Shown: in pieces, positions 14,232-24,787 of the stretch
Layout: the number at the start of each line of letters is the position of its first letter
How positions within the stretch are numbered: position 1 is the stretch's first letter
NCBI RefSeq assembly: GCF_000702165.1
Contig: NZ_JNKU01000032.1
Location: 1 to 34,640, forward strand
Length of the DNA: 34,640 nucleotides
DNA from: Sharpea azabuensis DSM 18934
GTDB taxonomy: Bacteria; Bacillota_I; Bacilli_A; Erysipelotrichales; Coprobacillaceae
Direction of reading: 5' to 3'
The notes under the pieces: generated by a model
Databases searched by the model: none
What the model saw: the letters and a program-made list of their open reading frames with translations, nothing else
Told to the model about the DNA's origin: nothing
Made by a program: the position numbers and the translations under genes

Positions 14232-15533
14232 TTACTGTCTGATATATCCATGATATTCTCTTCTTGTGAGAATACTTCTGATCTGGCGCACTGTTTCAAG
14301 AGCAACACCTGCTACGATGATCAAACCAGTACCACCAAGCGTTAATTGGTTATCACTCGTTGCACTCCAGATCAATGGAGCAATGATAGGAATAGCTGCG
14401 ATGATTGTTAAGAATAAAGAACCAGCAACAGTTATTCTATTGAGAACAGTTCCAATGAACTTCTTTGTATCATCACCTGTACGGATGCCAGGAACGGCTC
14501 CGCCACTCTTCTTTAAGTCATCCGCAATTCTTCTTGTATCAATCTGTAAGTTAGAATAGAAGAATGTGAATAACACAATCATCACAACATACAGAATAAA
14601 GCCTACAGGCTTCTGATAGTTAAGAATGTTATCAATCATCTGCGTTGTCTTAGTACTGTCCATAAAACTAATAACTGTTCTTGGTGCTGCTAAAACTGAT
14701 GCTGCGAAGATGACTGGGATAACGGATGAAGAGTTAATTTTTAATGGTAAGTTTGTACTTTCCTTTGTACGCATAACTGTCTGTGTATTGTTTGTTGCAT
14801 AGAAGATTGGAATCTTACGAATACTATTTTCAGTAAAGACAACAAATACGACAATAGCAACATAAACAATAATAAACAAAATATACCATAAAGTTGAAGT
14901 AATAGCAGCCTGTGTTGACTTCCAGCTTACCATTGCATTGTAACTAGCAATGAATTGCTGTGGTAAGTTTGCTACGATACCAGTGAAGATCAATAGAGAA
15001 GTACCGTTACCGACACCCTTTTCTGTAATCTGATCACCTAGCCACATTGCAAACATCGAACCAGTAATCATGATAATTACAACATAAGCATATGTCCAGA
15101 TAGTAGGATTTGTCAAGATACCATAACCTTTATCAAAGGCATAAGTTAAACTGCCACCTTGGATGAGACCAAGAACAAGGGTTAAATATCTTGTTACTCT
15201 ATCCTTCTTTTTCTTACCGTTATTACCTTCTTTGTTCCATCTTGCAAGAACAGGAATAACGTCCATTGAAAGTAATTCAATGATGATGGAAGCAGTGATA
15301 TATGGAGAGACACCCAATGAGAATAATGAGAATCTTTCTAAAGTACCACCACCGAGCAGATTCATAATGCCAAATATTCCGCTATTAGTAGCTGATGCAC
15401 TAATGGCATCAGCATTAATATACGGAATAGTAATAGCTGCTCCTAAACGGAATACAAATAGTAATCCTAACGTAAAGACGACCTTACGACGCAATTCTCC
15501 TTTTTTAAAGACACTCTTTAAAAAGTTAAGCAT
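14232..15533 (-). CDS. secY: Protein translocase subunit SecY
   Basis: 433 residues and about ten membrane helices, as expected for the SecYEG channel. The N-terminal KGELRRKVVFTLGLLFVFRLGAAI, the plug region FGIMNLLGGGTLERFSLFSLGVSPYITASI, ITEKGVGNGTSLLIF, and the cytoplasmic loops FYSNLQIDTRRIADDLKKSGGAVPGIRTG and RREYHGYIRQ support this. It starts one base after the rplO stop and precedes adk, so its level is tied to ribosome synthesis. Confidence 0.98.
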   Translation of the reverse strand: MLNFLKSVFKKGELRRKVVFTLGLLFVFRLGAAITIPYINADAISASATNSGIFGIMNLLGGGTLERFSLFSLGVSPYITASIIIELLSMDVIPVLARWNKEGNNGKKKKDRVTRYLTLVLGLIQGGSLTYAFDKGYGILTNPTIWTYAYVVIIMITGSMFAMWLGDQITEKGVGNGTSLLIFTGIVANLPQQFIASYNAMVSWKSTQAAITSTLWYILFIIVYVAIVVFVVFTENSIRKIPIFYATNNTQTVMRTKESTNLPLKINSSSVIPVIFAASVLAAPRTVISFMDSTKTTQMIDNILNYQKPVGFILYVVMIVLFTFFYSNLQIDTRRIADDLKKSGGAVPGIRTGDDTKKFIGTVLNRITVAGSLFLTIIAAIPIIAPLIWSATSDNQLTLGGTGLIIVAGVALETVRQIRSILTRREYHGYIRQ

Positions 15534-15534
15534 C

Positions 15535-15975
15535 TTAGATCACCTCAGTTTTTCCACCAGCTGCTTCAATTGCTTCTACGGCACTCTTAGAGAACTTGTT
15601 AGCTTTAACAGTTAAAGCTACTTTTAATTCACCATTGCCTAAGATCTTTAAACCATCTAAAGACTTCTTAACTAAGCCAGCATTCATTAATACTTCTAAG
15701 TCAACAACTGAGTTTGGTTCAAATGCATTTAAAGATTCAACATTCACAATTGCATATTCTTTTCTGTTTACGTTTGTGAAACCACGTTTTGGTAATCTCA
15801 TGAATAATGGAGTCTGTCCACCTTCGAATCCAGGTTTCTTACCTCCACCACTTCTTGCGCCCTGACCTTTCTGACCACGACCAGAAGTCTTACCATTACC
15901 AGAACTTGTTCCACGTCCTACACGGTTTCTCTTTGGACGAGAACCTTCAGTGTACTTTAATTCGTTTAATTTCAT
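15535..15975 (-). CDS. rplO: 50S ribosomal protein L15
   Basis: 146 residues. The Gly-rich basic N-terminus ([40 protein letters not shown]) penetrates 23S rRNA, and the globular C-terminal half (from about 75) includes [21 protein letters not shown]15 is a late-assembly 50S protein. It lies between rpmD (11 nt) and secY (1 nt). Confidence 0.98.
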   Translation of the reverse strand: MKLNELKYTEGSRPKRNRVGRGTSSGNGKTSGRGQKGQGARSGGGKKPGFEGGQTPLFMRLPKRGFTNVNRKEYAIVNVESLNAFEPNSVVDLEVLMNAGLVKKSLDGLKILGNGELKVALTVKANKFSKSAVEAIEAAGGKTEVI

Positions 15976-15986
15976 AAATACACCTC

Positions 15987-16169
15987 CTACTGTTCTTCTA
16001 CGACTGTTACTAAGTGAGATACTGTCTGGATCTGACCTTTAACATAATCGTTCATTTCTAATTCAACACTCTTGTGCATCTTTGTAAGTTTTAAAGCTTT
16101 CAAAGTATCCTTCTGGTTTTTCTTAGCACCAATAGGGCTCTTTGTCAGCGTAATTGTAACCTTTGCCAT
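15987..16169 (-). CDS. rpmD: 50S ribosomal protein L30
   Basis: 60 residues, the compact bacterial form, beginning [21 protein letters not shown]. The [22 protein letters not shown] segment is typical. L30 is a small surface protein of the 50S subunit. It lies 11 nt after rpsE and 11 nt before rplO. Confidence 0.97.
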   Translation of the reverse strand: MAKVTITLTKSPIGAKKNQKDTLKALKLTKMHKSVELEMNDYVKGQIQTVSHLVTVVEEQ

Positions 16170-16180
16170 ATTAGTTCTCC

Positions 16181-16762
16181 TTAACCATAAATTTCTTCAA
16201 CAGTCTTATCACGAAGTTCAGCAACCTTTTCTACTGACTTCATTTCAGCAAGACCATTTACTGTAGCTCTTACCATGTTAATTGGTGTTCTTGAGCCAAG
16301 AGATTTAGATAAGATATCAGTATAACCAGCTAATTCAACAACCGCACGAACTGGACCACCAGCGATGATACCAGTACCTTTAGCAGCTGGTCTTAAGAAT
16401 ACATGACCAGATTTGAATGAACCTGTGATTTCATGAGGAATTGTACCATTCTTCATTGGAACTGTAATAAGGTTCTTTTTAGCTGCTTCACTTGCTTTTC
16501 TAATTGCATCTGGGACTTCATTAGCTTTACCAGTACCAAAACCAACTCTGCCTTTTCTATCACCAATAACAACTAGAGCTGCAAAACGCATTTTTCTACC
16601 ACCCTTTACTACTTTAGTAATACGGTTGATAGTAACGACACGTTCTTCGAATTCCTTCTGTTCTCTAGGTCTTCTTTTATTGTTACGTCCATTTCTCTTT
16701 GGTCCACGTCTATTATTTAACTTATCGTTTTTAGGACCATTAGTATTTGGATTACGCTCCAT
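16181..16762 (-). CDS. rpsE: 30S ribosomal protein S5 with N-terminal extension
   Basis: 193 residues, against about 166 in Bacillus. The conserved part begins near residue 39 ([20 protein letters not shown]) and includes [36 protein letters not shown] and [16 protein letters not shown]5 helps form the mRNA entry site and affects decoding accuracy. The first 35 or so residues are rich in Asn, Arg, Lys and Pro. The start at 16762 has GGAGG upstream, and the next Met is at residue 58, inside the conserved domain, so the extension is real. It lies 14 nt after rplR. Confidence 0.97.
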   Translation of the reverse strand: MERNPNTNGPKNDKLNNRRGPKRNGRNNKRRPREQKEFEERVVTINRITKVVKGGRKMRFAALVVIGDRKGRVGFGTGKANEVPDAIRKASEAAKKNLITVPMKNGTIPHEITGSFKSGHVFLRPAAKGTGIIAGGPVRAVVELAGYTDILSKSLGSRTPINMVRATVNGLAEMKSVEKVAELRDKTVEEIYG

Positions 16763-16776
16763 TGTTTAACCTCCTG

Positions 16777-17133
16777 TTAGAATTTCAAGCCAGCTTCTCT
16801 AGCAGCTTCTGCTAAAGCTTTGACTCTACCATGATAGATATAACCACCACGATCAAATACTACTGTTTCAATATTCTTAGCTAAAGCACGCTTAGCTACT
16901 TCTTCACCGACTTTTGTAGCAGCCTCTACGTTTCCGCCATTTTCTAACTTCATGTCAAGTGATGAAGCAGATGCTAATGTTACACCATTAACATCGTCAA
17001 TCACCTGAGCATAAATGTTAGTGTTAGAACGGAAGACATTAAGACGAGGGCGTTCTGGTGTACCAGAAATCTTCTTACGAACTCTGAGGTGACGTCTTAA
17101 ACGTACATCATTACGAGATTCTTTGTTTGCCAT
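16777..17133 (-). CDS. rplR: 50S ribosomal protein L18
   Basis: 118 residues. L18 binds 5S rRNA with L5 and sits in the central protuberance. [27 protein letters not shown] and [28 protein letters not shown] are the family signatures. It lies 25 nt after rplF and 14 nt before rpsE. Confidence 0.98.
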   Translation of the reverse strand: MANKESRNDVRLRRHLRVRKKISGTPERPRLNVFRSNTNIYAQVIDDVNGVTLASASSLDMKLENGGNVEAATKVGEEVAKRALAKNIETVVFDRGGYIYHGRVKALAEAAREAGLKF

Positions 17134-17158
17134 GACTCGATTTTCCTCCTATCAGAGA

Positions 17159-17704
17159 CTACTTCTTACCAGCAGTCTTACCTTCTTTTCTGATGATAAC
17201 TTCATCAACATATTTAATACCTTTACCCTTATATGGTTCAGGTTTTCTTACTTCTCTGATGTTAGCAGCAACCTGACCAACACGTTCCTTGGAAATACCA
17301 GAAACTTTGATTGTAGTTGCAGTTGGGCATTCTACCTTAACACCATCTTCAATTTCAAGATCAACTTCATGTGAATAACCAATGTGAAGTGATAATGTAT
17401 TACCTTTCATAGCAGCACGGTAACCAATACCGACGATTTCAAGGTTCTTTTCAAATCCCTTTGAAACACCTTCGATCATGTTTGCTAATAAAGCTCTTGT
17501 TGTACCATGTAACTGTTTAGTAGTTTTCTGATCATTAGCTCTTACACAATTAATTTCGTTACCTTCCTGGTTAATTGTGATTAATGGAGAGAAAGCTCTA
17601 ACTAAAGTTCCCTTAGGACCTTTAACAGTAACAGTGTTGTCGCTAGCAATAGAAACTTCAACATCTGCAGGTACAGTGATTGTCTTTAAACCAATACGAG
17701 ACAT
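17159..17704 (-). CDS. rplF: 50S ribosomal protein L6
   Basis: 181 residues in two repeated domains. Marks are [27 protein letters not shown], the junction [19 protein letters not shown] and the C-terminal [30 protein letters not shown]6 lies beside the factor-binding site, near the sarcin-ricin loop. It lies 30 nt after rpsH. Confidence 0.98.
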   Translation of the reverse strand: MSRIGLKTITVPADVEVSIASDNTVTVKGPKGTLVRAFSPLITINQEGNEINCVRANDQKTTKQLHGTTRALLANMIEGVSKGFEKNLEIVGIGYRAAMKGNTLSLHIGYSHEVDLEIEDGVKVECPTATTIKVSGISKERVGQVAANIREVRKPEPYKGKGIKYVDEVIIRKEGKTAGKK

Positions 17705-17734
17705 CGTATGACCTCCTGTTTTCTTCTTTATTAA

Positions 17735-18130
17735 TTACCAGATGTATGCTAATACTTCACCGCCAAGACCTTTAGCCTTAGCAGCTTTACCAGTCATAAG
17801 ACCTTCTGAAGTAGACATTACAACGATACCTAAACCATTTAATACCTTAGGAATTTCATTGCACTTAGCATACTGACGTAAACCAGGCTTAGATACTCTC
17901 TTTAAACCTGAGATGACTCTTTCATTTCCTTTATATTTTAAAGTTACAACAATGTTCTTTGTTGCTGGTGTGTCACCAGTTACCTTAACGTCAGCTACGA
18001 AACCTTCATTAAGAAGAATGTTAGCTAACTGATTCTTTAAATTAGAATAAGGAATTGACACTTCATCATGACGTGCTGAATTCGCATTACGAATTCTTGT
18101 TAACATATCTGCAATTGGATCTGTAACCAT
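17735..18130 (-). CDS. rpsH: 30S ribosomal protein S8
   Basis: 131 residues. [20 protein letters not shown] at the start and [26 protein letters not shown] at the end are typical. S8 is a primary binder of the 16S central domain; in enteric bacteria it also represses the spc operon, which is not established for this lineage. It lies 26 nt after rpsN. Confidence 0.98.
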   Translation of the reverse strand: MVTDPIADMLTRIRNANSARHDEVSIPYSNLKNQLANILLNEGFVADVKVTGDTPATKNIVVTLKYKGNERVISGLKRVSKPGLRQYAKCNEIPKVLNGLGIVVMSTSEGLMTGKAAKAKGLGGEVLAYIW

Positions 18131-18156
18131 TCTACATGTCCTCCTTTATATATTGA

Positions 18157-18342
18157 CTACCAGCTTGCTTTCTTTACTCCAGGAATTTCACCCTTATAAG
18201 CTAATTCTCTGAAGCAGATACGGCAAAGCTTGAATTTTCTCATTACTGAGTGTGGACGTCCACAACGTTCGCATCTTGTATATTCACGAACTTCATATTT
18301 CTGAGGACGAATCTGCTTAATTTTCATTGATTTTTTTGCCAT
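18157..18342 (-). CDS. rpsN: 30S ribosomal protein S14, zinc (type Z) form
   Basis: 61 residues, the short zinc-binding form. The two CxxC pairs are [10 protein letters not shown] and LCRICFREL, and the C-terminus [11 protein letters not shown] is invariant. S14 assembles late in the 30S head. It lies between rplE (13 nt) and rpsH (26 nt), where Bacillota keep their zinc-type paralogue. No zinc-free paralogue is in the window. Confidence 0.98.
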   Translation of the reverse strand: MAKKSMKIKQIRPQKYEVREYTRCERCGRPHSVMRKFKLCRICFRELAYKGEIPGVKKASW

Positions 18343-18355
18343 TATTTAGTCCTCC

Positions 18356-18895
18356 TTACTTAGCGAAAGGCATGCCAAGTTCAGTTAATAAAGCACGACC
18401 TTCTTCGTCAGTCTTCGCTGTAGTAACTAATACGATATCCATACCTCTAGTCTTGTTAACCTTATCGAAATCAATTTCAGGGAAGATTAACTGTTCTTTA
18501 ATACCTAAAGTATAGTTACCTCTACCGTCGAATGAGTTCTTAGGTACACCTCTAAAGTCTCTTACTCGAGGTAAAGAGATTGATACTAATTTATCTAAGA
18601 ATTCATACATTTTTTCACCACGAAGAGTTACTTTACAACCAATTGGCTGACCTTCACGGATCTTGAAACCTGCGATAGATTTCTTAGCTTTAGTAACAAC
18701 TGGTGCCTGACCAGCGATTGCTGTTAATTCTTCTACAGCTTCATCTAAGTACTTAGAGTTTGTAGTTGCATCACCAACACCGATGTTGATAACGATTTTT
18801 TCCATCTTAGGAAGCTGCATAATTGACTTATAGCCGAACTTTTCCATTAAGTTCTTACTGATTTCGTTCTTATAACGTTCCTGTAATCTATTCAT
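18356..18895 (-). CDS. rplE: 50S ribosomal protein L5
   Basis: 179 residues. [61 protein letters not shown] and [20 protein letters not shown] are family marks. L5 binds 5S rRNA and contacts P-site tRNA in the central protuberance. It lies 11 nt after rplX. Confidence 0.98.
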   Translation of the reverse strand: MNRLQERYKNEISKNLMEKFGYKSIMQLPKMEKIVINIGVGDATTNSKYLDEAVEELTAIAGQAPVVTKAKKSIAGFKIREGQPIGCKVTLRGEKMYEFLDKLVSISLPRVRDFRGVPKNSFDGRGNYTLGIKEQLIFPEIDFDKVNKTRGMDIVLVTTAKTDEEGRALLTELGMPFAK

Positions 18896-18906
18896 TATTT
18901 AGCCTC

Positions 18907-19227
18907 CTATCTCTTCTGTTCCTTAATTGTTTCACCAGTTTTTTTGTTGAAACGTACTTTCTTACCATCTTCAAATCTATAACCAAGCTTTACGCCTCTC
19001 TTAAGTTTTGAATCATAGTAAGCAAGATTAGATACGTCAATACCAGCTTCAACAGTGATAATGCCACCATCAGGATCTGTCTGTGAAGGCTTAACATGTT
19101 TTGTTACTTTATTGACATCTTCAACGATAATACGGTTTGTTTTGTGGTTGATCTTTAAGATTTTACCAGTCTTGCCCTTTTCGCTACCTGCGATAACAAT
19201 GACTGTATCACCTACGCGTAATTTCAT
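18907..19227 (-). CDS. rplX: 50S ribosomal protein L24
   Basis: 106 residues. The N-terminal KOW motif is VGDTVIVIAGSEKGKTGKIL, followed by NRIIVEDVNKVTKHVKPSQ. L24 initiates 50S assembly at the tunnel exit. It lies 14 nt after rplN and 11 nt before rplE. Confidence 0.98.
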   Translation of the reverse strand: MKLRVGDTVIVIAGSEKGKTGKILKINHKTNRIIVEDVNKVTKHVKPSQTDPDGGIITVEAGIDVSNLAYYDSKLKRGVKLGYRFEDGKKVRFNKKTGETIKEQKR

Positions 19228-19241
19228 CGTTTCTTTTCCTC

Positions 19242-19610
19242 CTATAATACTTCAGGAGCTAATGATACGATCTTCATGAAATCGTGATCTCTTAACTCTC
19301 TTGCAACAGGGCCAAAGATACGTGTTCCCTTTGGTGTATTATCATCCTTGATAATTACACAAGCATTGTCATCGAATCTGATATATGAACCATTAGGTCT
19401 GTTTACACCATATTTAGTTCTTACGATAACCGCTTTAACAACTTCACCCTTCTTAACGCTACCGCCAGGAATGGCCTGTTTTACTGTAGCTACAACAACA
19501 TCACCAATGTTGCTTGTTTTTCTATTTGAACCACCTAAGTTTCTGATAACTAAGACTTCACGAGCTCCTGAGTTATCGGCAACTTTCATTCTACTTTCGT
19601 TCTGGATCAT
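19242..19610 (-). CDS. rplN: 50S ribosomal protein L14
   Basis: 122 residues, the invariant family length. [40 protein letters not shown] and [20 protein letters not shown] are diagnostic. L14 forms inter-subunit bridges with 16S rRNA and is the docking site of the silencing factor RsfS. It lies 21 nt after rpsQ. Confidence 0.98.
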   Translation of the reverse strand: MIQNESRMKVADNSGAREVLVIRNLGGSNRKTSNIGDVVVATVKQAIPGGSVKKGEVVKAVIVRTKYGVNRPNGSYIRFDDNACVIIKDDNTPKGTRIFGPVARELRDHDFMKIVSLAPEVL

Positions 19611-19631
19611 TTAGTTGGCCTCCTTTCGAAA

Positions 19632-19895
19632 TTACTCAATTACGTCTGCTTTCTTTACAACTTCTACTAAACGGAAACGTTTTGTTTTAGATAAAGGTCT
19701 TGTACCCATGATTGTTACAACATCACCAACACGAGCTTCGTTATTTTCATCATGAGCATGGAACTTCTTAGATGATTTCATACGCTTACCGTATAATTTA
19801 TGTTTAACATGAGTTTCAACAAGAACAGTTATAGTCTTATCCATTTTAGTAGAGACAACTGTTCCAGTATAAACCTTACGATTATTTCTTTCCAT
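19632..19895 (-). CDS. rpsQ: 30S ribosomal protein S17
   Basis: 87 residues in an OB-fold. [21 protein letters not shown], the [20 protein letters not shown] loop and [14 protein letters not shown] ending ([17 protein letters not shown]) match the family. S17 is an early 30S assembly protein. It lies 8 nt after rpmC. Confidence 0.98.
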   Translation of the reverse strand: MERNNRKVYTGTVVSTKMDKTITVLVETHVKHKLYGKRMKSSKKFHAHDENNEARVGDVVTIMGTRPLSKTKRFRLVEVVKKADVIE

Positions 19896-19903
19896 AATCT
19901 CTC

Positions 19904-20098
19904 CTATTTATTTAATTCTCTTTCTCTAATAACTGTCTTAATCTTTGCGATTGATTTTCTGACTTCTTTAATTCTAGCAGTATTTTCTAACTGACCAGTT
20001 GCCTGCTGGAATCTTAAGCCAAATAACTCTTTTTTGAACTCTTCAACTTTGTTGTTAAGTTCTGCAGTTTCTAATTCTCTTAAATCCTGTACTTTCAT
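19904..20098 (-). CDS. rpmC: 50S ribosomal protein L29
   Basis: 64 residues, a two-helix hairpin. [40 protein letters not shown] and [15 protein letters not shown] are typical. L29 lies at the tunnel exit beside L23 and contributes to docking of trigger factor and SRP. It lies three bases after rplP. Confidence 0.97.
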   Translation of the reverse strand: MKVQDLRELETAELNNKVEEFKKELFGLRFQQATGQLENTARIKEVRKSIAKIKTVIRERELNK

Positions 20099-20101
20099 GA
20101 G

Positions 20102-20512
20102 TTACTCACCTCTCTTAACGATCTTGCACTTGATAGGTAACTTATGAGATGCAAGTCTTAAAGCTTCTCTGGCAACTTCTTCTGAAACGCCGCCGATTTC
20201 AAACATGATACGACCCTGCTTAACTACTGCTACCCATTCTTCAGGAGCACCTTTACCAGAACCCATACGGACTTCCAATGGTTTCTTAGTCTTAGCTAAG
20301 TGAGGGAAGATTCTGATCCATACCTGACCTTCACGGTTCATGTATCTATTCATAGCGATACGGGCTGCTTCAATCTGTCTTGAAGTGATCCAAGCACCTT
20401 CTTGTGCCTGTAAACCGTATTCACCAAATGCAACGAACTTACCGCCCTTTGCTTTACCTTCATATTTAATTCTATGAGGTCTTCTATATTTAGTTCTCTT
20501 AGGCATTAACAT
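20102..20512 (-). CDS. rplP: 50S ribosomal protein L16
   Basis: 136 residues. [60 protein letters not shown] and [20 protein letters not shown] are strong signatures. L16 sits near the A-site tRNA elbow and is needed for late 50S assembly. It lies three bases from rpsC and three from rpmC, so translation of this trio is probably coupled. The second Met (residue 3) is a possible alternative start. Confidence 0.97.
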   Translation of the reverse strand: MLMPKRTKYRRPHRIKYEGKAKGGKFVAFGEYGLQAQEGAWITSRQIEAARIAMNRYMNREGQVWIRIFPHLAKTKKPLEVRMGSGKGAPEEWVAVVKQGRIMFEIGGVSEEVAREALRLASHKLPIKCKIVKRGE

Positions 20513-20515
20513 GGT

Positions 20516-21169
20516 TTATTCAGCCTCCTTATTCTTTCCAGGAAGAATTTCTCCCTTACAGATCCAGACTTTTACACCAAGCTTACCATAAGTAGTATTA
20601 GCTTCTTCCTGTGCGTAGTCGATGTCTGCTCTTAATGTGTGTAGAGGGACGTTACCTTCAGAGTAACCTTCTGCACGAGCGATATCTGCGCCACCAAGAC
20701 GGCCAGATACTTTAGTCTTGATACCTTTAGCACCAGCTCTCATTGCTGACTGAATAGCTCTCTTCTGAACTGTTCTGAATGAGGCACGGTTTTCTAACTG
20801 TTCAGCGATTCTCTTAGCAACTAATGTTGCATTAGTATCCGCATTCTTGATTTCAACTACATTGATATAAACCTGTTTGTCATTTACTAACTTAACAACT
20901 TCTTTTCTTAAAGCATCAATGGCTTCGCCATTTCTTCCAATTACTACACCAGGTCTTGATGTATGTACGAAAATGTTGATTCTCTTCTTAGATCTTTCGA
21001 TGTCAATTTTAGCTACATAAGCATTAGCTAACTTTTCTTCTAAGAACTTACGAATCTTGATATCTTCATGAAGTAAAGTTGCAAAATCTTTCTTATCAGC
21101 ATACCAACGTGAACTCCAATCACGATTGACGCCGACACGTAATCCAACTGGACTTACTTTCTGACCCAT
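20516..21169 (-). CDS. rpsC: 30S ribosomal protein S3
   Basis: 217 residues. The N-terminal [20 protein letters not shown], the KH domain with [20 protein letters not shown], and the C-terminal domain with [20 protein letters not shown] and [20 protein letters not shown] identify it. S3 helps form the mRNA entry tunnel and its helicase activity. It follows rplV by 17 nt. Confidence 0.98.
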   Translation of the reverse strand: MGQKVSPVGLRVGVNRDWSSRWYADKKDFATLLHEDIKIRKFLEEKLANAYVAKIDIERSKKRINIFVHTSRPGVVIGRNGEAIDALRKEVVKLVNDKQVYINVVEIKNADTNATLVAKRIAEQLENRASFRTVQKRAIQSAMRAGAKGIKTKVSGRLGGADIARAEGYSEGNVPLHTLRADIDYAQEEANTTYGKLGVKVWICKGEILPGKNKEAE

Positions 21170-21186
21170 TTGCTTCTTCCTCCTAA

Positions 21187-21519
21187 TTATCTGTCTTCAA
21201 CCACAACAGTGATGTGGCAAGTTCTCTTTAAGATCTGAGTACCCTGACCTTTTGCTTTTGCACGGAATCTCTTTAAAGTGACACCTTCGTCAACTCTGAT
21301 CTCTTTAATGTATAATTTATCCTGTTCAGCGCCTTCGTTTTCAACTGCGTTAGCGGCTGCAGATTTGATTGTTTTCTGAATAGCAGGTGTTGCCTTCTTA
21401 TTAACATAGTCAAGCATACCAAGTGCTTCATTTACACTTTTACCTCTGACTAAGTCAGCGACTAATCTAGCCTTCTGAGCGGCAACACGAATGTTTCTAG
21501 CCTGTGCTCTTGCTTCCAT
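21187..21519 (-). CDS. rplV: 50S ribosomal protein L22
   Basis: 110 residues. [39 protein letters not shown] and the tunnel hairpin region [20 protein letters not shown] are characteristic. L22 lines the exit tunnel constriction and bears macrolide-resistance sites; the hairpin looks ordinary. It lies 11 nt after rpsS. Confidence 0.98.
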   Translation of the reverse strand: MEARAQARNIRVAAQKARLVADLVRGKSVNEALGMLDYVNKKATPAIQKTIKSAAANAVENEGAEQDKLYIKEIRVDEGVTLKRFRAKAKGQGTQILKRTCHITVVVEDR

Positions 21520-21530
21520 GTTTTACCTCC

Positions 21531-21806
21531 TTAGGCCTTCTTGTCATCGCCAGCAGTGTGGCCTTTGAATGTTCTTGTAGGAGCGAATTCCCCTAACTTA
21601 TGACCAACCATGTCTTCAGTAACATATACAGGGACATGTTCTCTACCATTGTATACAGCGAATGTATGTTCGATAAATGCTGGGAAAATAGTAGAACGTC
21701 TTGACCAAGTCTTAATAACTTCTTTTTTACCAGCCTTGTCTAAAGCGTCAACTTTCTTTAATAAGTATTCATCGACGAAAGGGCCTTTTTTCAAACTTCT
21801 TGACAT
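21531..21806 (-). CDS. rpsS: 30S ribosomal protein S19
   Basis: 91 residues. [42 protein letters not shown] and [16 protein letters not shown] are diagnostic. S19 pairs with S13 in the 30S head. It lies 12 nt after rplB. Confidence 0.98.
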   Translation of the reverse strand: MSRSLKKGPFVDEYLLKKVDALDKAGKKEVIKTWSRRSTIFPAFIEHTFAVYNGREHVPVYVTEDMVGHKLGEFAPTRTFKGHTAGDDKKA

Positions 21807-21818
21807 TGTCTATCCTCC

Positions 21819-22652
21819 TTACTTACCGTTTCTTCTTCTAACGATCATCTTGTTAGAATGTTTCTTGTGTGGTCTAGTCTTAACACCAAGAGCTTTCTTA
21901 CCCCAAGGAGTAAGTGGAGCTTTACGGCCGACTGAAGTCTTACCTTCACCACCACCATGAGGGTGATCATTAGGGTTCATGACAGAACCACGAACAGTAG
22001 GTCTAATACCTCTCCATCTGTTACGTCCTGCTTTACCGATGTTAACTAATGAATGATCTTCATTACCAACAACACCAACTGTTGCACGACATACAGATAA
22101 GAATTTTCTAACTTCACCTGAAGATAAACGAACAGTTACATAACGACCTTCGTTACCTAAGATCTGAGCGCTAGCACCAGCTGATCTTACTAACTGTCCA
22201 CCCTTACCAGGATGCATTTCAATATTGTGGATTAAAGTACCATCAGGCATGTTACCCATCTGTAATGCGTTACCAACTTTGATATCAGCAGTATCGCCAG
22301 AAACGATCATCTGACCAACTTCTAATCCCTTAGGAGCTAAGATATATCTCTTCTCACCATCTAAGTAATGGATTAATGCGATATTTGCTGATCTGTTTGG
22401 ATCGTATTCGATAGTTGCTACCTTACCAGGTACATTGTCTTTATTTCTCTTGAAATCAATAATTCTGTACTTTCTCTTATGTCCACCACCATGATGTCTA
22501 GTAGTGATCTGACCCTGATTGTTACGGCCACCTTTTTTCTTGAAAGCAACAGTTAATGACTTCTCAGGCTTTGTAGCAGTCAACTCTTCTTTAGTAAGAG
22601 CTGTCATGTTACGACGACCATTTGTCGTAGGCTTATAAGTCTTAATAGCCAT
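21819..22652 (-). CDS. rplB: 50S ribosomal protein L2
   Basis: 277 residues, full length. The RNA-binding part shows [21 protein letters not shown], and the C-terminal [20 protein letters not shown] and [20 protein letters not shown] include the conserved His of the peptidyl-transferase-proximal loop. L2 is needed for subunit joining. It follows rplW after a 49-nt gap, the longest within the S10 section. Confidence 0.98.
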   Translation of the reverse strand: MAIKTYKPTTNGRRNMTALTKEELTATKPEKSLTVAFKKKGGRNNQGQITTRHHGGGHKRKYRIIDFKRNKDNVPGKVATIEYDPNRSANIALIHYLDGEKRYILAPKGLEVGQMIVSGDTADIKVGNALQMGNMPDGTLIHNIEMHPGKGGQLVRSAGASAQILGNEGRYVTVRLSSGEVRKFLSVCRATVGVVGNEDHSLVNIGKAGRNRWRGIRPTVRGSVMNPNDHPHGGGEGKTSVGRKAPLTPWGKKALGVKTRPHKKHSNKMIVRRRNGK

Positions 22653-22701
22653 TTTCTTTCCCTCCTATTGTTCTCCGGATAGTCTCCGATAATGAATTGT
22701 C

Positions 22702-22998
22702 TTATTCAGCTTCGTCGCCAAATAAGTTAATAGACTGACCTTCTGCTAAAGAAATGATAGCTTTCTTTTTAGCTGCAGTCTTACCAGCATAACGTCCAAC
22801 TCTCTTCTTCTTTGGATGAACGTTCATTGTGTTAACTGAAGTAACTTTTACACCAAACATAGCTTCAACAGCCTGCTTGATTTCAGTCTTGTTTGATTTT
22901 GTATCTACGAAGAAAGTATATTTATTTTCTTCCTGCATTAACTTCATTGATTTTTCAGTTAGAACAGGTCTTCTTAAAACATCAGTAATATGTGCCAT
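22702..22998 (-). CDS. rplW: 50S ribosomal protein L23
   Basis: 98 residues. [40 protein letters not shown] and [20 protein letters not shown] mark the family. L23 is the tunnel-exit site for trigger factor and SRP. The start overlaps the rplD stop by one base (TAATG), so translation is probably coupled. Confidence 0.97.
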   Translation of the reverse strand: MAHITDVLRRPVLTEKSMKLMQEENKYTFFVDTKSNKTEIKQAVEAMFGVKVTSVNTMNVHPKKKRVGRYAGKTAAKKKAIISLAEGQSINLFGDEAE

Positions 22999-23624
22999 TA
23001 TGCAAGAGCCTCCTCTACAGTCTTGATAGCTTTCTCAGTCATCATTAAGTTTGTGCAGTTAAGAATGTCATAAACATTAATACCCTTTGCTTCAATAACC
23101 TTTAAGTTAGGGATATTGTTAGCTGAAAGTACAACGTTCTGATCAAATTCATCAACAACTAATAATGTCTTTCTTGGTTCGTTGAATGCTTTTAATACAG
23201 CAACCATTGACTTAGTCTTTGGTGCATCGAAAGCAATATTATCGATTGCAGTTAATTCAGAATCAATAACCTTCTGAGATAATGCAGATCTTAATGCTAA
23301 CTTACCAACTTTTTTGTTTAATTTGAATTTGTAGTTTCTCTTTGTTGTAGGGCCAAATACAACGCCACCTCCAACAAACTGAGGTGCTCTTGTTGAACCC
23401 TGACGAGCTCTACCAGTACCTTTCTGTCTGTAAGGCTTCTTACCACCGCCACGAACAGCAGATCTATTCTTTACCTGATGAGTTCCCTGTCTTAATGAAG
23501 CTCTCTGCAGTAAGACCATATCAAAGATTGCCTGGTTATTTGGTTCGATACCGAACACATTTTCATTTAATTCAAGATCATTGATCTTTTCACCATTCTG
23601 GTTAAATAATGCAACATTTAACAT
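22998..23624 (-). CDS. rplD: 50S ribosomal protein L4
   Basis: 208 residues from the ATG at 23624, matching the usual length. This ATG has GGAGG upstream; an in-frame start at 23648 would add eight residues over the ribosome site and is rejected. [20 protein letters not shown] and [20 protein letters not shown] form the tunnel loop. L4 assembles early and in several bacteria represses the S10 operon by binding its leader; the structured leader at 24664-24782 is a candidate target here. Confidence 0.97.
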   Translation of the reverse strand: MLNVALFNQNGEKINDLELNENVFGIEPNNQAIFDMVLLQRASLRQGTHQVKNRSAVRGGGKKPYRQKGTGRARQGSTRAPQFVGGGVVFGPTTKRNYKFKLNKKVGKLALRSALSQKVIDSELTAIDNIAFDAPKTKSMVAVLKAFNEPRKTLLVVDEFDQNVVLSANNIPNLKVIEAKGINVYDILNCTNLMMTEKAIKTVEEALA

Positions 23625-23647
23625 TAGTTTTTCCTCCTTCCGCTTCA

Positions 23648-24331
23648 TTATTCAGCTTCTTTAGCTTCATAAGAAACTAAGTCTGCTGCTTCATTTACTT
23701 TACCATTAGCTTTAACTGCTGACTTAACAACAACTAAGCCCTTCTTTGGTCCTGGAACAGAACCAGAGATTAATAATACATTCTTTTCTGGGTAAACAGC
23801 AACAATTTCCAAGTTCTGAACTGTTCTTGTTGCAGCACCCATATGTCCTGGTAATTTTTTACCTGGAGCAATTCTGTTTGGCGCGATTGGACCCATAGAA
23901 CCAGCATGTCTATGAACTGGACCAGCACCATGACCCATAGGGCCTCTAGAATGACCAAAACGCTTGATAGTACCAGCGTAGCCTTTACCTTTACTTGTAC
24001 CAGTGACATCTACAACTTCACCTGCTGTGAAAGTGTCTACTGCGATCTCCTGGCCAACTTCATAACTCATCATTTCGTCAAAACGAAATTCTCTGATGAA
24101 GCGCTTAGGAGCTGTGTTAGCTTTAGCAACATGTCCCATTTCTGGCTTGTTTGCTAATTTTTCTCTCTTGTCTTCAAAACCAACCTGGATTGCATTGTAA
24201 CCATCAGTTTCAGTTGTCTTTTTCTGAAGAACTACGTTAGGAGTTGCTTCTACAACAGTAACTGGGATTAACTTACCGTCAGTTGTGAAAACCTGAGTCA
24301 TACCGATCTTACGACCTAAGATTCCTTTCAT
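23648..24331 (-). CDS. rplC: 50S ribosomal protein L3
   Basis: 227 residues. [40 protein letters not shown], the long loop [20 protein letters not shown] and [18 protein letters not shown] are diagnostic; the loop reaches toward the peptidyl-transferase centre. Compared with the common length of about 209, some 18 residues are added at the C-terminus ([20 protein letters not shown]), acidic and probably flexible. It lies 21 nt after rpsJ. Confidence 0.98.
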   Translation of the reverse strand: MKGILGRKIGMTQVFTTDGKLIPVTVVEATPNVVLQKKTTETDGYNAIQVGFEDKREKLANKPEMGHVAKANTAPKRFIREFRFDEMMSYEVGQEIAVDTFTAGEVVDVTGTSKGKGYAGTIKRFGHSRGPMGHGAGPVHRHAGSMGPIAPNRIAPGKKLPGHMGAATRTVQNLEIVAVYPEKNVLLISGSVPGPKKGLVVVKSAVKANGKVNEAADLVSYEAKEAE

Positions 24332-24352
24332 GAGTTACACCTTTTACCTTTC

Positions 24353-24661
24353 TTATAACTTAATTTCAATATCAACGCCTGATGGTAAACTTAAACGTGT
24401 TAATACGTCTACTGTTTCAGGTGTTGGGTTCACTACGTCGATAAGACGTTTGTGAGTACGGATTTCGAACTGTTCACGAGAATCTTTATACTTATGAACC
24501 GCTCTTAAGATTGTGTAGATTTCCTTTTCAGTTGGAAGAGGTACTGGTCCAACGACCTGTGCTCCACTCTTCTTTGCTGCTTCTACAATCTTTACTGCTG
24601 AATCATCTAAAATCTTGTGATCGAATGATTTTAATCTGATTCTGATTTTGTTGTTTGCCAT
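24353..24661 (-). CDS. rpsJ: 30S ribosomal protein S10
   Basis: 102 residues. [40 protein letters not shown] and the C-terminal [10 protein letters not shown] are typical. S10 is a 30S head protein and also the NusE transcription factor. It is the first gene of the super-operon; the str genes (rpsL, rpsG, fusA, tuf), which precede it in many Bacillota, are not adjacent here. GGAGG lies nine bases before the start. Confidence 0.98.
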   Translation of the reverse strand: MANNKIRIRLKSFDHKILDDSAVKIVEAAKKSGAQVVGPVPLPTEKEIYTILRAVHKYKDSREQFEIRTHKRLIDVVNPTPETVDVLTRLSLPSGVDIEIKL

Positions 24662-24663
24662 GA

Positions 24664-24782
24664 TTATTCCTCCTTGTCTATTTGTTAGACAACGCTCAGC
24701 ACGAATTCCCTGAAGGCTCTTCCGTTCATGACAACGGCTGTCAGCGTTTCAGCAACCTCGCACATCCCTGCGTTTCACAACA
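24664..24782 (-). promoter_or_regulatory. Structured leader of the S10 operon
   Basis: On the minus strand, TTGTCTA/TAGACAA (24674-24680 and 24686-24692) forms a hairpin that ends directly at the GGAGG of rpsJ. Further upstream, AACGCT/AGCGTT encloses CCGTT/AACGG. The layout fits an autoregulatory ribosomal-protein leader (L4 is the known regulator in other bacteria), but the binding protein is inferred. Confidence 0.55.
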
Positions 24783-24787
24783 CGCTT

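Noticed and set aside
15163..15615. 150-aa plus-strand frame opposite secY and rplO
   Set aside because: It is the antisense shadow of two highly conserved genes and has no ribosome site.
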